Source: Roseburia hominis
Lineage (GTDB): Bacteria > Bacillota > Clostridia > Lachnospirales > Lachnospiraceae
Length of the DNA stretch: 64,000 bases
Direction of reading: 5' to 3'
Assembly: GCF_021531695.1 (NCBI RefSeq)
Contig: NZ_JADYUI010000001.1
Span: 124,001 to 188,000 of the forward strand
Part shown: one piece after another, positions 51,525 through 59,824 of the stretch
Layout: each line of letters begins with the position of its first letter
How positions within the stretch are numbered: position 1 is the first letter of the stretch
The notes under the pieces: generated by a model
What the model saw: the letters and a program-made list of their open reading frames with translations, nothing else
Databases searched by the model: none
Told to the model about the DNA's origin: nothing
Made by a program: the position numbers and the translations under genes

Positions 51525-52979
51525 CTAACGGAAAGAACCTGTAAGATGTCCGTCTTTTTCGTCCATCACATAATAGGTTGTTCCATCATTAATCAGTCCT
51601 CTTGCCACCATTCCATTCCAATGATAATAAACAATACGTCCTGTTCCATCAAATCCGAATCCACCGGTCTGTAAACTTCCATCACTTTTCGCAAATCCAT
51701 AATCTATCCCATTCGCATACTGAAACCAGCCATTTGCCTGCATTTTTCCAGTTGCATCCATATAATACGCCTTGTTATGGTAAAAAGTTACCTGATCAAA
51801 AATTGCCCGTCCGTAGGTATTAAAATAACAGGTATATCCAACATCCTTGCAATATTTAAATGTATCAAATAACATATGCCCCTTCTCATCAAAATAAATT
51901 AATCCGGTTCCTTCCGGATCATAAGTAAGCCGGTTTACCATTGGACTTCCATCACTTTGCAGAAAATATGTGTACACTCCATCACAATAAAACTGATTCT
52001 TTTTTACCGTACCATCCGCATTATAATAGCGAACAGCTGAAACGTCCTTCACCGGAAGATTTTCATCATAATTCCGAATTCCGTCATCATACCAGAAGTC
52101 CATATCAACCTGGCCGGTAATTCCACTTACGGTTCCTTTATTTGTATATTGCCAGTATTTGTAATTCCCGGCATAGTTTGTTTCTGTTACATAATGTGCA
52201 AGCCACACCTGTGCATTCAATCCCGACGGTACCATGGCATTTTCCAACATGTTCTTATTTGCATAAACTGCTGTCTGATAGCCACTTGCCTGTACTGTAT
52301 TGGAAAATGCATTACAAATCTGCGTTGTTTTATCTTTGCTCAGCTTCGCGGTATACAATCTGCCGGTCTTATTTGCATCATATTCATAATCAATCACAAC
52401 CGGAAGCGTTACCTTATAATTTTTGATTCGCTCCATTACGTATCTGGCTTCTTCGGCGGCTTCTGCTTCACTCACTGCCTGAGATGTTATGTAAACTCCA
52501 ACCTGCATATTTGCATTAATTGCTCCAACAATATTATTCTTAAAATATGCATCTTCATAAAGAACTCCATCTTTACTGCCACGATAACCCACACGGATAA
52601 ATGCGAAATCGATTCCATCCTCTTTTGCTGCTGCCCAGTTGATATTTCCCTGATAAAAAGAAACATCTACGCCATTTACTATATTATCCTGATCAAACTT
52701 TGTATTATGTACATAATTCCCGTTATTATATTTTATTGTTGTCTGTCTGCTTCCGACCAGTTCTTCATCACCAAAGAAATCCTCCGGCGCATCTTTTGTT
52801 TCTCTCTCAAATGCGGGATCATTTGCTTTCTCTTCTTCTGTCATTGTTGGTTCTTCGTCTAATACCACATTCGTTGCTGTCTCTTTTGCTCCGTCAATAT
52901 TTTCTGCCATAACCTGATTCGGCAAAAACGAAACGCTGAGTAATAAAGACAACACCCCCATCACAATTCTTTTTTTCAT
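51525..52979 (-). CDS. Secreted GH25 muramidase with wall-binding repeats (paralogue)
   Basis: A 484-residue exported enzyme. A signal peptide ends near NQVMA. The GH25 domain (about 95-300) includes VNGVDVSFYQGNINW, IRVGYRGSKDG, VVIDYEYDANKTG and QVDMDFWYDDG. The same C-terminal wall-binding modules follow (FYCDGVYTYFLQSDGSP, GTGLIYFDEKGHMLFD) and the same ending, DEKDGHLTGSFR. The start is ATG 52979 after AGGGAGG. It lies 49 bases upstream of the first muramidase gene; the two arose by tandem duplication, and the linkers differ most. Confidence 0.92.
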   Translation of the reverse strand: MKKRIVMGVLSLLLSVSFLPNQVMAENIDGAKETATNVVLDEEPTMTEEEKANDPAFERETKDAPEDFFGDEELVGSRQTTIKYNNGNYVHNTKFDQDNIVNGVDVSFYQGNINWAAAKEDGIDFAFIRVGYRGSKDGVLYEDAYFKNNIVGAINANMQVGVYITSQAVSEAEAAEEARYVMERIKNYKVTLPVVIDYEYDANKTGRLYTAKLSKDKTTQICNAFSNTVQASGYQTAVYANKNMLENAMVPSGLNAQVWLAHYVTETNYAGNYKYWQYTNKGTVSGITGQVDMDFWYDDGIRNYDENLPVKDVSAVRYYNADGTVKKNQFYCDGVYTYFLQSDGSPMVNRLTYDPEGTGLIYFDEKGHMLFDTFKYCKDVGYTCYFNTYGRAIFDQVTFYHNKAYYMDATGKMQANGWFQYANGIDYGFAKSDGSLQTGGFGFDGTGRIVYYHWNGMVARGLINDGTTYYVMDEKDGHLTGSFR

Positions 52980-53074
52980 CAACAATCCTCCCTTGTCTTT
53001 ACAATTTTTCCTAATTTTCCATTAGACATTATAGTATAACCGACTCATTTTATCTTTCATATTTTCTTATGTTT

Positions 53075-53103
53075 TTCTTAATTTTGCATCAATGTGCTAT
53101 ACT
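53075..53103 (+). promoter_or_regulatory. Promoter of the SGNH hydrolase gene
   Basis: TATACT at 53098-53103 is a good minus-10; TTCTTA at 53075-53080 is a weak minus-35 17 bases upstream. A TATAAT on the opposite strand near 53030-53035 may serve the GH25 gene. The region is a divergent promoter. Confidence 0.5.
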
Positions 53104-53152
53104 ATTGGTAAAACAACTTTTATTATTATAACATAAAGGATGGACTTTTGAT

Positions 53153-53920
53153 ATGTACAAGAAAAAATTTCCTATTATACTACTTTTTACCTCAATTTTA
53201 TTACTGCTTATCACCCTCGTCTGGTTTCTGTTTTTTTATCAGCCGGATGTCAATGACACTGAAGAGGGTTCACAACTACCCGGTTTCTTTGATTCAAAAG
53301 AAGATGTTTCCTATCTTGCAATCGGAAACTCCTTAACCATTCATCCTGTGATGGAAAATATCTGGTGGGGCGAATGGGGGATGGCAGCAACCAGTAAAGA
53401 AAAAGATTATGTACATCTGGTAGATGCCTACCTGGATGAAACATATGATGTATCTACCACTGCTTATAATTTTGCCGATTGGGAAACTTCTGAATCAAAT
53501 CGCTCTGATATGTTTTCTGAACTTGACCAATATCTTTCTCCGGACTTAGATTTAATCACAATTCAGCTTGGAGAAAATATTACGACGGGTCTGGATACCT
53601 TAAATGAGGATTATACCGAATTAGTACAATACATTAAAGACGAATGTCCAAATGCCCAAATCATGATACTTGATGAATTCTGCTGGCCAAAACCTGAGAT
53701 TCAGGCAGCCCAAAAACAGGCAGCCGATACTTTTTCGCTTACTTATATTGATCTTTCCGAAATCCGTACGGACGAATATCGTGCCGGTCTCGGAACCAAT
53801 GTTATGGGAGAAGATAACGAATGGCATACAATTACGGAAGCCACTGTGGCAGAACACCCTAATGATGACGGTATGCGCTACATTGCCAACCGGATAATTG
53901 CCAACCTATCCCAGTTATGA
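53153..53920 (+). CDS. Membrane-anchored SGNH hydrolase-like protein
   Basis: A 255-residue protein with one N-terminal span (about 7-29, uncleaved anchor) and an extracellular SGNH-fold domain. Block I is YLAIGNSLTIHP (Asn in place of Asp before the serine), block III ITIQLGENITTG, and block V AEHPNDDGMRYIA, where the catalytic His and Asp would lie. IWWGEWGMAATSKEKDY near residue 75 is shared with the next gene. Such enzymes commonly remove acetyl groups from carbohydrates. It is 53 bases upstream of the SGNH/wall-binding gene, from which it differs in lacking repeats. Confidence 0.75.
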   Translation: MYKKKFPIILLFTSILLLLITLVWFLFFYQPDVNDTEEGSQLPGFFDSKEDVSYLAIGNSLTIHPVMENIWWGEWGMAATSKEKDYVHLVDAYLDETYDVSTTAYNFADWETSESNRSDMFSELDQYLSPDLDLITIQLGENITTGLDTLNEDYTELVQYIKDECPNAQIMILDEFCWPKPEIQAAQKQAADTFSLTYIDLSEIRTDEYRAGLGTNVMGEDNEWHTITEATVAEHPNDDGMRYIANRIIANLSQL

Positions 53921-53972
53921 TATGATTATAAAATAATATTTTATAAAATTTTTAGAAAGTCGAGATATATCA

Positions 53973-55334
53973 ATGAGAAAAAAATTATTTGCAACCCTAT
54001 TGGCGTTTGCACTCATCGCATCACCAACAACTATTTTCGCTGAGAATGTCTCAGCTACTGACACAGAGACGGTCACGGAAGAAAACACGGAAAGTATCGT
54101 CCCGGAGGAGAACGAAGCAGAAACAACGGAATCAGCAGGACGTACCGTTCCCCACTACACGCTTTCCAATGATGGCGACCAATGGACCGGAACTTATTAT
54201 TATCTTCCTGATGGCACAATGGCGACCGATGCATTTTTTTGTGACGGAACCTACACCTATTATTTACAAAAAGATGGCACTCCTATGAAAGACCGTCTGA
54301 CCTATCATCCAAATGGTCAAAACATCATCTACCTTGATAACAATGGGCACGAAGTCTTTGATAATTTTGTAAATGTAAAAAGAAGTATTACCGGAGAAGA
54401 AATCAATGACATCTGCTATTTTGACACCTTCGGTTATATGTATGTGGACAAACTTACTTATGATCGTTCGGGCACCAAACTTTACTATCTGAACCCTTAT
54501 GGTGTTCTGCAAAAAGGCTGGTTCCAGTTTTCCGATGGAAACTATGGTGCTACCTATGACGATGGTTCCTTAGTAAAAGATCAGTTCTACATCGACTTAT
54601 TTGGAAGAACTGTCTACTGTAAAGGAGATGGTAAGTTTGCCCGCGAAACCATTACTGATGGTATCTGGTACTATGAAATGGATCCTACAGACGGTCATCT
54701 TATTCGACAGTACAAAAAAGCATTTAACTATTTTGCCATCGGAAATTCTTTAACAACCCATCCGGTTATTGATGGTATCTGGTGGGGAAACTGGGGTATG
54801 GCAGCTTCCACAAGAGAAAATGATTTTGTTCACAAAGTATGTTCTTCCTTAGAGCAAAACTACGAAGTACATAGCAATGCAATTTATTATACTTCATGGG
54901 AAACCGCAGCCGACAGAAACAGCCAGCTTTCTATCTTAGATCCATATCTTACCGCGGATCTTGATCTGGTAACCATTCAGCTCGGAGATAATATTACAGG
55001 AAATTTTGGTACTTTAACAAGTGACTATCAGAACCTCATCGGTTATGTCCGCTCCAAAGCACCAAATGCACAGATTATGGTGATTGACGAGTTCTGTTGG
55101 CCAAATGGAACCATCCAGCAGGCACAGCAAACTGCCAGTAGCGCATACGGCGCAGACTATATCAGTCTTGCCGCAATTCAGAACATCAACTATAAAGTTG
55201 GTGCTGCAACCGTAGCAGGTGATGATGGTCAGATGCACACTATTTACAATGGTGCCGTTGGATGCCACCCGAACGATGCCGGTATGCAATATATCGCAGA
55301 TCAGATTTTGCAAAGAATTACCGTAAAAAAATAA
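53973..55334 (+). CDS. Secreted wall-binding protein with C-terminal SGNH domain
   Basis: A 453-residue exported protein. A signal peptide ends near TIFA, followed by a Glu/Thr-rich linker to about 60. The wall-binding repeats (about 70-245) include FFCDGTYTYYLQKDGTPM, YLDNNGHEVFDNFVNVKRS and YYLNPYGVLQKGWFQF, closing with DPTDGHLIRQY. The SGNH domain (about 250-453) has FAIGNSLTTHPVIDG, VTIQLGDNITGN and GCHPNDAGMQYIA. The catalytic domain parallels the preceding gene over its whole length, so one is a domain-shuffled duplicate. Likely a wall-docked carbohydrate esterase. Confidence 0.8.
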   Translation: MRKKLFATLLAFALIASPTTIFAENVSATDTETVTEENTESIVPEENEAETTESAGRTVPHYTLSNDGDQWTGTYYYLPDGTMATDAFFCDGTYTYYLQKDGTPMKDRLTYHPNGQNIIYLDNNGHEVFDNFVNVKRSITGEEINDICYFDTFGYMYVDKLTYDRSGTKLYYLNPYGVLQKGWFQFSDGNYGATYDDGSLVKDQFYIDLFGRTVYCKGDGKFARETITDGIWYYEMDPTDGHLIRQYKKAFNYFAIGNSLTTHPVIDGIWWGNWGMAASTRENDFVHKVCSSLEQNYEVHSNAIYYTSWETAADRNSQLSILDPYLTADLDLVTIQLGDNITGNFGTLTSDYQNLIGYVRSKAPNAQIMVIDEFCWPNGTIQQAQQTASSAYGADYISLAAIQNINYKVGAATVAGDDGQMHTIYNGAVGCHPNDAGMQYIADQILQRITVKK

Positions 55335-55387
55335 GAATTAAATGCTTTAAGAAATGCACAAGAAATTTTAAAATTTCCTGTTAAAAC

Positions 55388-55430
55388 AAAAAAGATTCCG
55401 ACTTCACAAATACAAATCGGAATCTTTTTT
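55388..55430. terminator. Bidirectional terminator between convergent genes
   Basis: AAAAAAGATTCCGA and TCGGAATCTTTTTT form a strong stem over a loop of about 13 bases, with T-runs on both strands. It serves the SGNH gene on the plus strand and the cysteine protease gene on the minus strand. Confidence 0.88.
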
Positions 55431-55457
55431 CTTACTGTTTTTTTGCTTTACAACTTC

Positions 55458-57755
55458 TTACTGATATATTTCAAGACAATGTCCGTCGTTTTCATCCATC
55501 CGGTAATTAAATACTCCGTCGTTAATGACTCCTTTTGCCACTGTACCATCGCCTTTTAAATACACCAGTCTTCCCCACTGATCATAGGCAAACTGGTCTT
55601 TAAGCAAACTACCATCTTCTCTGGCACAACCAATCTCACCATTTGAGAATTGAAACCATCCATTTCTTTGCATCACACCATATGGATTTAAATAATATAA
55701 AGTCATCCCTGTTCTGTCATAGGTTGTTCTGTCTATATACATAGAACCAAAGGTGTCAAAGTAGCAAATATCATCTACCGTTTGACCGGAAATACTTCTC
55801 TTTACATTGGCAAAATTATCAAAGACTTCATGCCCTTTTTCATCAAAATAAATAATGTCCTTTCCATTCGGATGATAGGTCAGACGATTCTTCATCGGTG
55901 TTCCATCATTCTGTATATAGTAAGTATAGGTGCCATCACATACAAATTGATTTTTGATTGGTTTTCCATTTTCATCATAAACACCAAGAACCTGGTCTCC
56001 ATCTCTGTCCCAGCCTTTCCAGTGTGCATACAAAGTCTGATCCTCGGATAATGTATAAACATCACTGGCATTGATCTTCGTTCCACCATCTTTTTTCGTA
56101 TACCACCCTGCAAATTCAAGGCTTCCATTCGTTGGTGTACCAAGATCTCCATAAGCTTCATCTTTAATCACAATTCTTTTTGTTTGTGCAATTGTTCCTC
56201 CATTGGCATCCAATGTAACCGTATAGGCCTCTACATCATCACAGTCTTTTGTATAAGCATTAATACGGAAATTAGACTTATTACTAACACCAAAATCTGT
56301 CCATTCTCCACTTGGATACTGATAAAAACTCTGCCCCGGTTTTGCACTTGCCTTTGCATGAATGGAATTCGTTACAGCATCATATTCTTTGCCAAGCCAG
56401 ACCTGTCCGTCTTCCTTTGATAAAGTTACAACCACTGATACTTTATCTCCCTGCTTTAACAAAACTCTTTCTTCTAACGGAACCGTATAATAACCTGCAT
56501 AACGTGTTTTTCCGGATGTTGTCGCTGAGGTTATCTTTAACCCACTCTGAGGATTCGAGTCATCCGTCGGGTTAACATAAATATCAATCGTATAATCGGC
56601 ATCCACACTCTGGTAAGCATAAAAAGAAACCGCCTCTAATGATTCCAACTTACTTCCGGAAGAAATCGTATAGACATTCGCTCCTGTAACGGTGTTGTCT
56701 CCTCCCCAGCCACTGCTTGCAATGGAACCATCATAAATATAATTATGGTCATAATTAGAGGCTTCTTCTGCTATCATAATATATGCCGTGTTACTAATGG
56801 AAGCATCTTCATAAGACAGCCAGAAATAACCGTTCTTTTCCATGTCGCTTCCACCCCAACTGTTGCGGACCAGCCATGCTCCATCTTTTTTCGGCTCCTG
56901 ACTAAAATTGTTTCTGGAAAAATTATCATCCCATCCTACAATCGTTACTGCATGATTCACCGTTTCATCTTCTGGATTATAGTAGGCACAATTCTCAGCC
57001 TTATAAACATTCGGATCTTCTTTATCGCAATATGTAATTGCTGCTGCGCCATATTCTTTTATCATCTTTTTTACTTCATCTGGATTTTCTTTGATGTTAA
57101 TCTGGTATACATTCTGCAAATGTGCGACATCTGCATCATAAGCAAGAGAATCATCCAATCCCTTGATCAGACTTTTTTCCGCATCACTGTATGGCACCGT
57201 ACTCTCATCTGCGGCTCCTACCCAGTTCATTAATGCTGCCGTAGCATAAGAGAAATTTCCTCCCTTGTTCAGATAATTTGTAGTTCCCGAATATGTAACC
57301 TTATCTCCCTGCGTTCCTCCCAGCGGATCTGTCACAGAATGATACGTAAAATATGCCAGCTGCAATTCAGACAAATCCATCGTCCCATGTCCTGCCTTTA
57401 ATAAACTAATTTCCTGCGCGGCATTCGTTGTAAATGCCCAACAGCTTCCATAAGGATACTGATTTCTGACCTGTGGTAACTTGTACCCCATATTATCCTT
57501 TACCGGATTAAATACTGCCGGAACTTCGCTTTCGGTTCCAAATACCATTCTTTCATCGTCTGCTATGCTATCTTCCACAACCGGCGCCATATCATCTTCT
57601 TCAATCGGAAGATAAGCTCCTTCATCCTCCTGCTCAAGCACCGCTTCATCCATTGTGGCACCCTTCGTATTTTCTCCAACTGCTGCATTTATCGTAGTCG
57701 GAGCCGCAATTAATGCCATAAGTGTCATATAAACTGCCAATTTCTTCTTATGCAT
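55458..57755 (-). CDS. Secreted C1-family cysteine protease with wall-binding repeats
   Basis: A 765-residue exported protein. A signal peptide (to about 24) and an acidic propeptide-like stretch lead to the papain domain, with YPYGSCWAFTTNAAQE (Cys), NHAVTIVGWDDNF (His) and LVRNSWGGSDMEKNGYFWLSY (Asn). A beta-sandwich follows (about 330-470), then an InlB/Listeria-Bacteroides repeat (YTVTLDANGGTIAQ, AGWYTKKDGGT, LYAHWKG) and four or five wall-binding repeats (FVCDGTYTYYIQNDGTPM, YYLNPYGVMQRNGWFQF) ending DENDGHCLEIYQ. The start is ATG 57755 after AGAAGGGG. Likely a surface protease or adhesin-processing enzyme. Confidence 0.88.
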   Translation of the reverse strand: MHKKKLAVYMTLMALIAAPTTINAAVGENTKGATMDEAVLEQEDEGAYLPIEEDDMAPVVEDSIADDERMVFGTESEVPAVFNPVKDNMGYKLPQVRNQYPYGSCWAFTTNAAQEISLLKAGHGTMDLSELQLAYFTYHSVTDPLGGTQGDKVTYSGTTNYLNKGGNFSYATAALMNWVGAADESTVPYSDAEKSLIKGLDDSLAYDADVAHLQNVYQINIKENPDEVKKMIKEYGAAAITYCDKEDPNVYKAENCAYYNPEDETVNHAVTIVGWDDNFSRNNFSQEPKKDGAWLVRNSWGGSDMEKNGYFWLSYEDASISNTAYIMIAEEASNYDHNYIYDGSIASSGWGGDNTVTGANVYTISSGSKLESLEAVSFYAYQSVDADYTIDIYVNPTDDSNPQSGLKITSATTSGKTRYAGYYTVPLEERVLLKQGDKVSVVVTLSKEDGQVWLGKEYDAVTNSIHAKASAKPGQSFYQYPSGEWTDFGVSNKSNFRINAYTKDCDDVEAYTVTLDANGGTIAQTKRIVIKDEAYGDLGTPTNGSLEFAGWYTKKDGGTKINASDVYTLSEDQTLYAHWKGWDRDGDQVLGVYDENGKPIKNQFVCDGTYTYYIQNDGTPMKNRLTYHPNGKDIIYFDEKGHEVFDNFANVKRSISGQTVDDICYFDTFGSMYIDRTTYDRTGMTLYYLNPYGVMQRNGWFQFSNGEIGCAREDGSLLKDQFAYDQWGRLVYLKGDGTVAKGVINDGVFNYRMDENDGHCLEIYQ

Positions 57756-57802
57756 TTTTCCCCTTCTTTCTAAATTTTCCAATTTATTGCTAACAACGTT
57801 TC

Positions 57803-57854
57803 AAACACTAAGTAAAGCGGACATTCGCAATCCGCTTCGCTACTTGAATAGTTT
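57803..57854 (-). promoter_or_regulatory. Hairpin in the leader of the cysteine protease gene
   Basis: AAGCGGA (57815-57821) and TCCGCTT (57831-57837) form a perfect stem, extended by imperfect pairing of AAACACTAAGTA with TACTTGAATAGTTT. It lies in the probable 5' leader. No T-run follows, so it is more likely a stability or translation element than a terminator. Confidence 0.45.
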
Positions 57855-57867
57855 AAACTGTTTTTTT

Positions 57868-57873
57868 ATTATA
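57868..57873 (-). promoter_or_regulatory. Minus-10 of the cysteine protease promoter
   Basis: A perfect TATAAT (minus strand) lies about 113 bases ahead of the ATG. The minus-35 region 17 bases upstream (TTTTCC) is poor, so activation may be needed. Confidence 0.5.
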
Positions 57874-57943
57874 CAACAAAATGATACACAGGAAAAGCAT
57901 TTCATTGCAAACACTAAAATTTTCCAGAAACAAAGTGCCGGCA

Positions 57944-57972
57944 TTGACGCTCTTATGGTTTTATGGTACATT
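57944..57972 (+). promoter_or_regulatory. Promoter of the acyltransferase gene
   Basis: TTGACG (57944-57949), 17 bases, TACATT (57967-57972), then AAAGGAG before the TTG start at 58011. Confidence 0.65.
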
Positions 57973-58010
57973 ACCTTTAGTTTTTGATTACATAAAAAGG
58001 AGACTTTCCA

Positions 58011-59051
58011 TTGAAAAGAAATACATCACTTGACTTTATCCGTGCTTTTGCCACGTTTCTTATTGTTACCTTTCATTTTGCTTATTTTGGCAATCAGACA
58101 GACAGCATTCTTTTTGGATACGCCAATGGTGGCTGGGGAAGTGTTGGCACTACCCTGTTTTTTTTGTTATCCGGTTATGTTTTATATGTAAAATATCCAG
58201 TGATTTCTAATATCACAACTTTTTATAAAAAGAGATTTTTAGCTATCTTTCCAATGTTTTACATTGCTTTTGGATTTGCTTATCTTCTTCATTCCCTGAA
58301 TGGATATGGATTTACCTATGGTGGTTCTCCACTTCGGTTCGTTTTTACACTTCTTGGCATTGACAGTTATCTTGGTTTTTATTCCATAAACAGTTACCAC
58401 CTGGTTGCAGAGTGGTTTACTGCCATTATTATTATTTTGTATCTGCTTTACCCGTTGTTGTGCAAATTATTTGCTAAAAAACGTACTTTAACTACTGCTG
58501 CCATTCTGCTTCTTTATCTTTTAAACCTGCAATTTGATTTTTTCATTGTTCCGGATGACGCCAATCTTATCACCGGTCTTTTCTGCTTTTGGATTGGCAT
58601 GCTGTTAGGTCGGACTTTTTCGCAGAATGTTTCCACAAAAGAAGAAAACGTATCTTGTCTGATTCGTTTCCGCAAATGGATTCCGGTATTTTCACTCGCT
58701 TTGGCTCTCCTTATTATCTTTGTGAAACTGCCATGGCAAAGTCTTCTTTGGAAAAATCTTCTGGGTATCAGTCTGTTTTTGATGTTACATGAAACTGCGG
58801 GCTTTTTTCTTCGCATTCCCGGCATATCCTTTTGCAGTAATAAACTTTCCAAATACTCCTATGCCATTTATCTCATTCACCACTTCATCATTAACGATTT
58901 CTATCCATTAATAAAGAGCTATATGCCGACAAGACATACAACTCTCTTTTTATACTTTGCTCTTATTTATCTGATTTGTATCTGTGCATACAGCATTTAT
59001 CAGATAAATGCTGCACTATTTGCGACATTATCACACCGAAATAAAATATAA
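58011..59051 (+). CDS. Acyltransferase-3 family membrane protein
   Basis: A 346-residue polytopic protein with about ten predicted spans. The N-terminal motif SLDFIRAFATFLIVTFHFAYFG carries the Arg and His of the OafA/YrhL family, and GTTLFFLLSGYVLYVKY and YKKRFLAIFPMFYIAF are typical. Such proteins transfer acetyl or other acyl groups to extracellular sugars. The TTG start at 58011 lies eight bases after AAGGAG and gives the family N-terminus; no ATG fits. Its 3' end overlaps by 52 bases, on the opposite strand, the C-terminal half of the split GT-C gene. With the SGNH proteins nearby it may set glycan O-acylation. Confidence 0.87.
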   Translation: MKRNTSLDFIRAFATFLIVTFHFAYFGNQTDSILFGYANGGWGSVGTTLFFLLSGYVLYVKYPVISNITTFYKKRFLAIFPMFYIAFGFAYLLHSLNGYGFTYGGSPLRFVFTLLGIDSYLGFYSINSYHLVAEWFTAIIIILYLLYPLLCKLFAKKRTLTTAAILLLYLLNLQFDFFIVPDDANLITGLFCFWIGMLLGRTFSQNVSTKEENVSCLIRFRKWIPVFSLALALLIIFVKLPWQSLLWKNLLGISLFLMLHETAGFFLRIPGISFCSNKLSKYSYAIYLIHHFIINDFYPLIKSYMPTRHTTLFLYFALIYLICICAYSIYQINAALFATLSHRNKI

Positions 59052-59824
59052 TGTTCCGTCTGTGCCACCTGATAATAGCCATATTGATCCATTTTCTTTG
59101 ATGCAACCTTTTTTTCTAACACCAGATAATTGCAGTTCTCTTGTTTCAGACATTCCGAAAGCGCCAGGAAATCCATTTCACTATCATCTTTTGCTTTCAT
59201 CATTTCATAGAGTTCGTCGCAATTTTCCGTCAATTCTTCATTTTTCAATGCATTTCTGCCATAAGGCATCTGAATAGTAGCATCATATTGCCTGACATAA
59301 CTTAAAAGTTCTGACGGTACGACTACTTTTTTTGTAGTAATGCCATTCATCTGTGCATCACCTGTAATCATATTGCAGACCTCTACTGCCTGTTTTGGCA
59401 ATTTTTCCACGTTATCCGGTGTTATGATTGTACCCTCTTCATCATACACACACTTCCCGGAAAGCAAAATGAAAAGGATTAAAAACGCAATAATACCTGT
59501 TCGTTTTATCTTATCTTTACGTAAATCATAAAGCTCTGTTCCTGCAAACGCGATGATAAAAGGAATTGGCATCAACCAGAACATTCTCCAATATACTTCC
59601 TCTCCAATGCAATACTCCATAATAATAACTGCCGTAACCGGAAACACCATCAGAGCAATAATAAAACCCGTATATTGATTTAAAATCTGATATATTTTTT
59701 TATTTTTTTCATGGATTGCCAAAAAGCACATTGCACATAAAAACAACAAGAACTGGGCTCCCATTCCACTATATAGCTGGAAACATACTGCAATTTTTCG
59801 AAATAGTTCCATAGTTTTCCTCAT
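59000..59824 (-). CDS. C-terminal part of a split GT-C-like membrane protein
   Basis: A 274-residue product with three or four spans (FLLFLCAMCFLAI, FIIALMVFPVTAVII, MFWLMPIPFIIAFAG and GIIAFLILFILLSG), then a soluble segment of about 150 residues ending YYQVAQTEHYILFRCD. It begins directly after the TAA of the preceding piece and in the same frame (TAA-ATG). A GAGG site lies before its second ATG (59812), so re-initiation is possible. Together the two pieces total about 615 residues and match the layout of the 593-residue protein at 42656. The 3' end overlaps the acyltransferase gene. Confidence 0.6.
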   Translation of the reverse strand: MRKTMELFRKIAVCFQLYSGMGAQFLLFLCAMCFLAIHEKNKKIYQILNQYTGFIIALMVFPVTAVIIMEYCIGEEVYWRMFWLMPIPFIIAFAGTELYDLRKDKIKRTGIIAFLILFILLSGKCVYDEEGTIITPDNVEKLPKQAVEVCNMITGDAQMNGITTKKVVVPSELLSYVRQYDATIQMPYGRNALKNEELTENCDELYEMMKAKDDSEMDFLALSECLKQENCNYLVLEKKVASKKMDQYGYYQVAQTEHYILFRCDNVANSAAFI

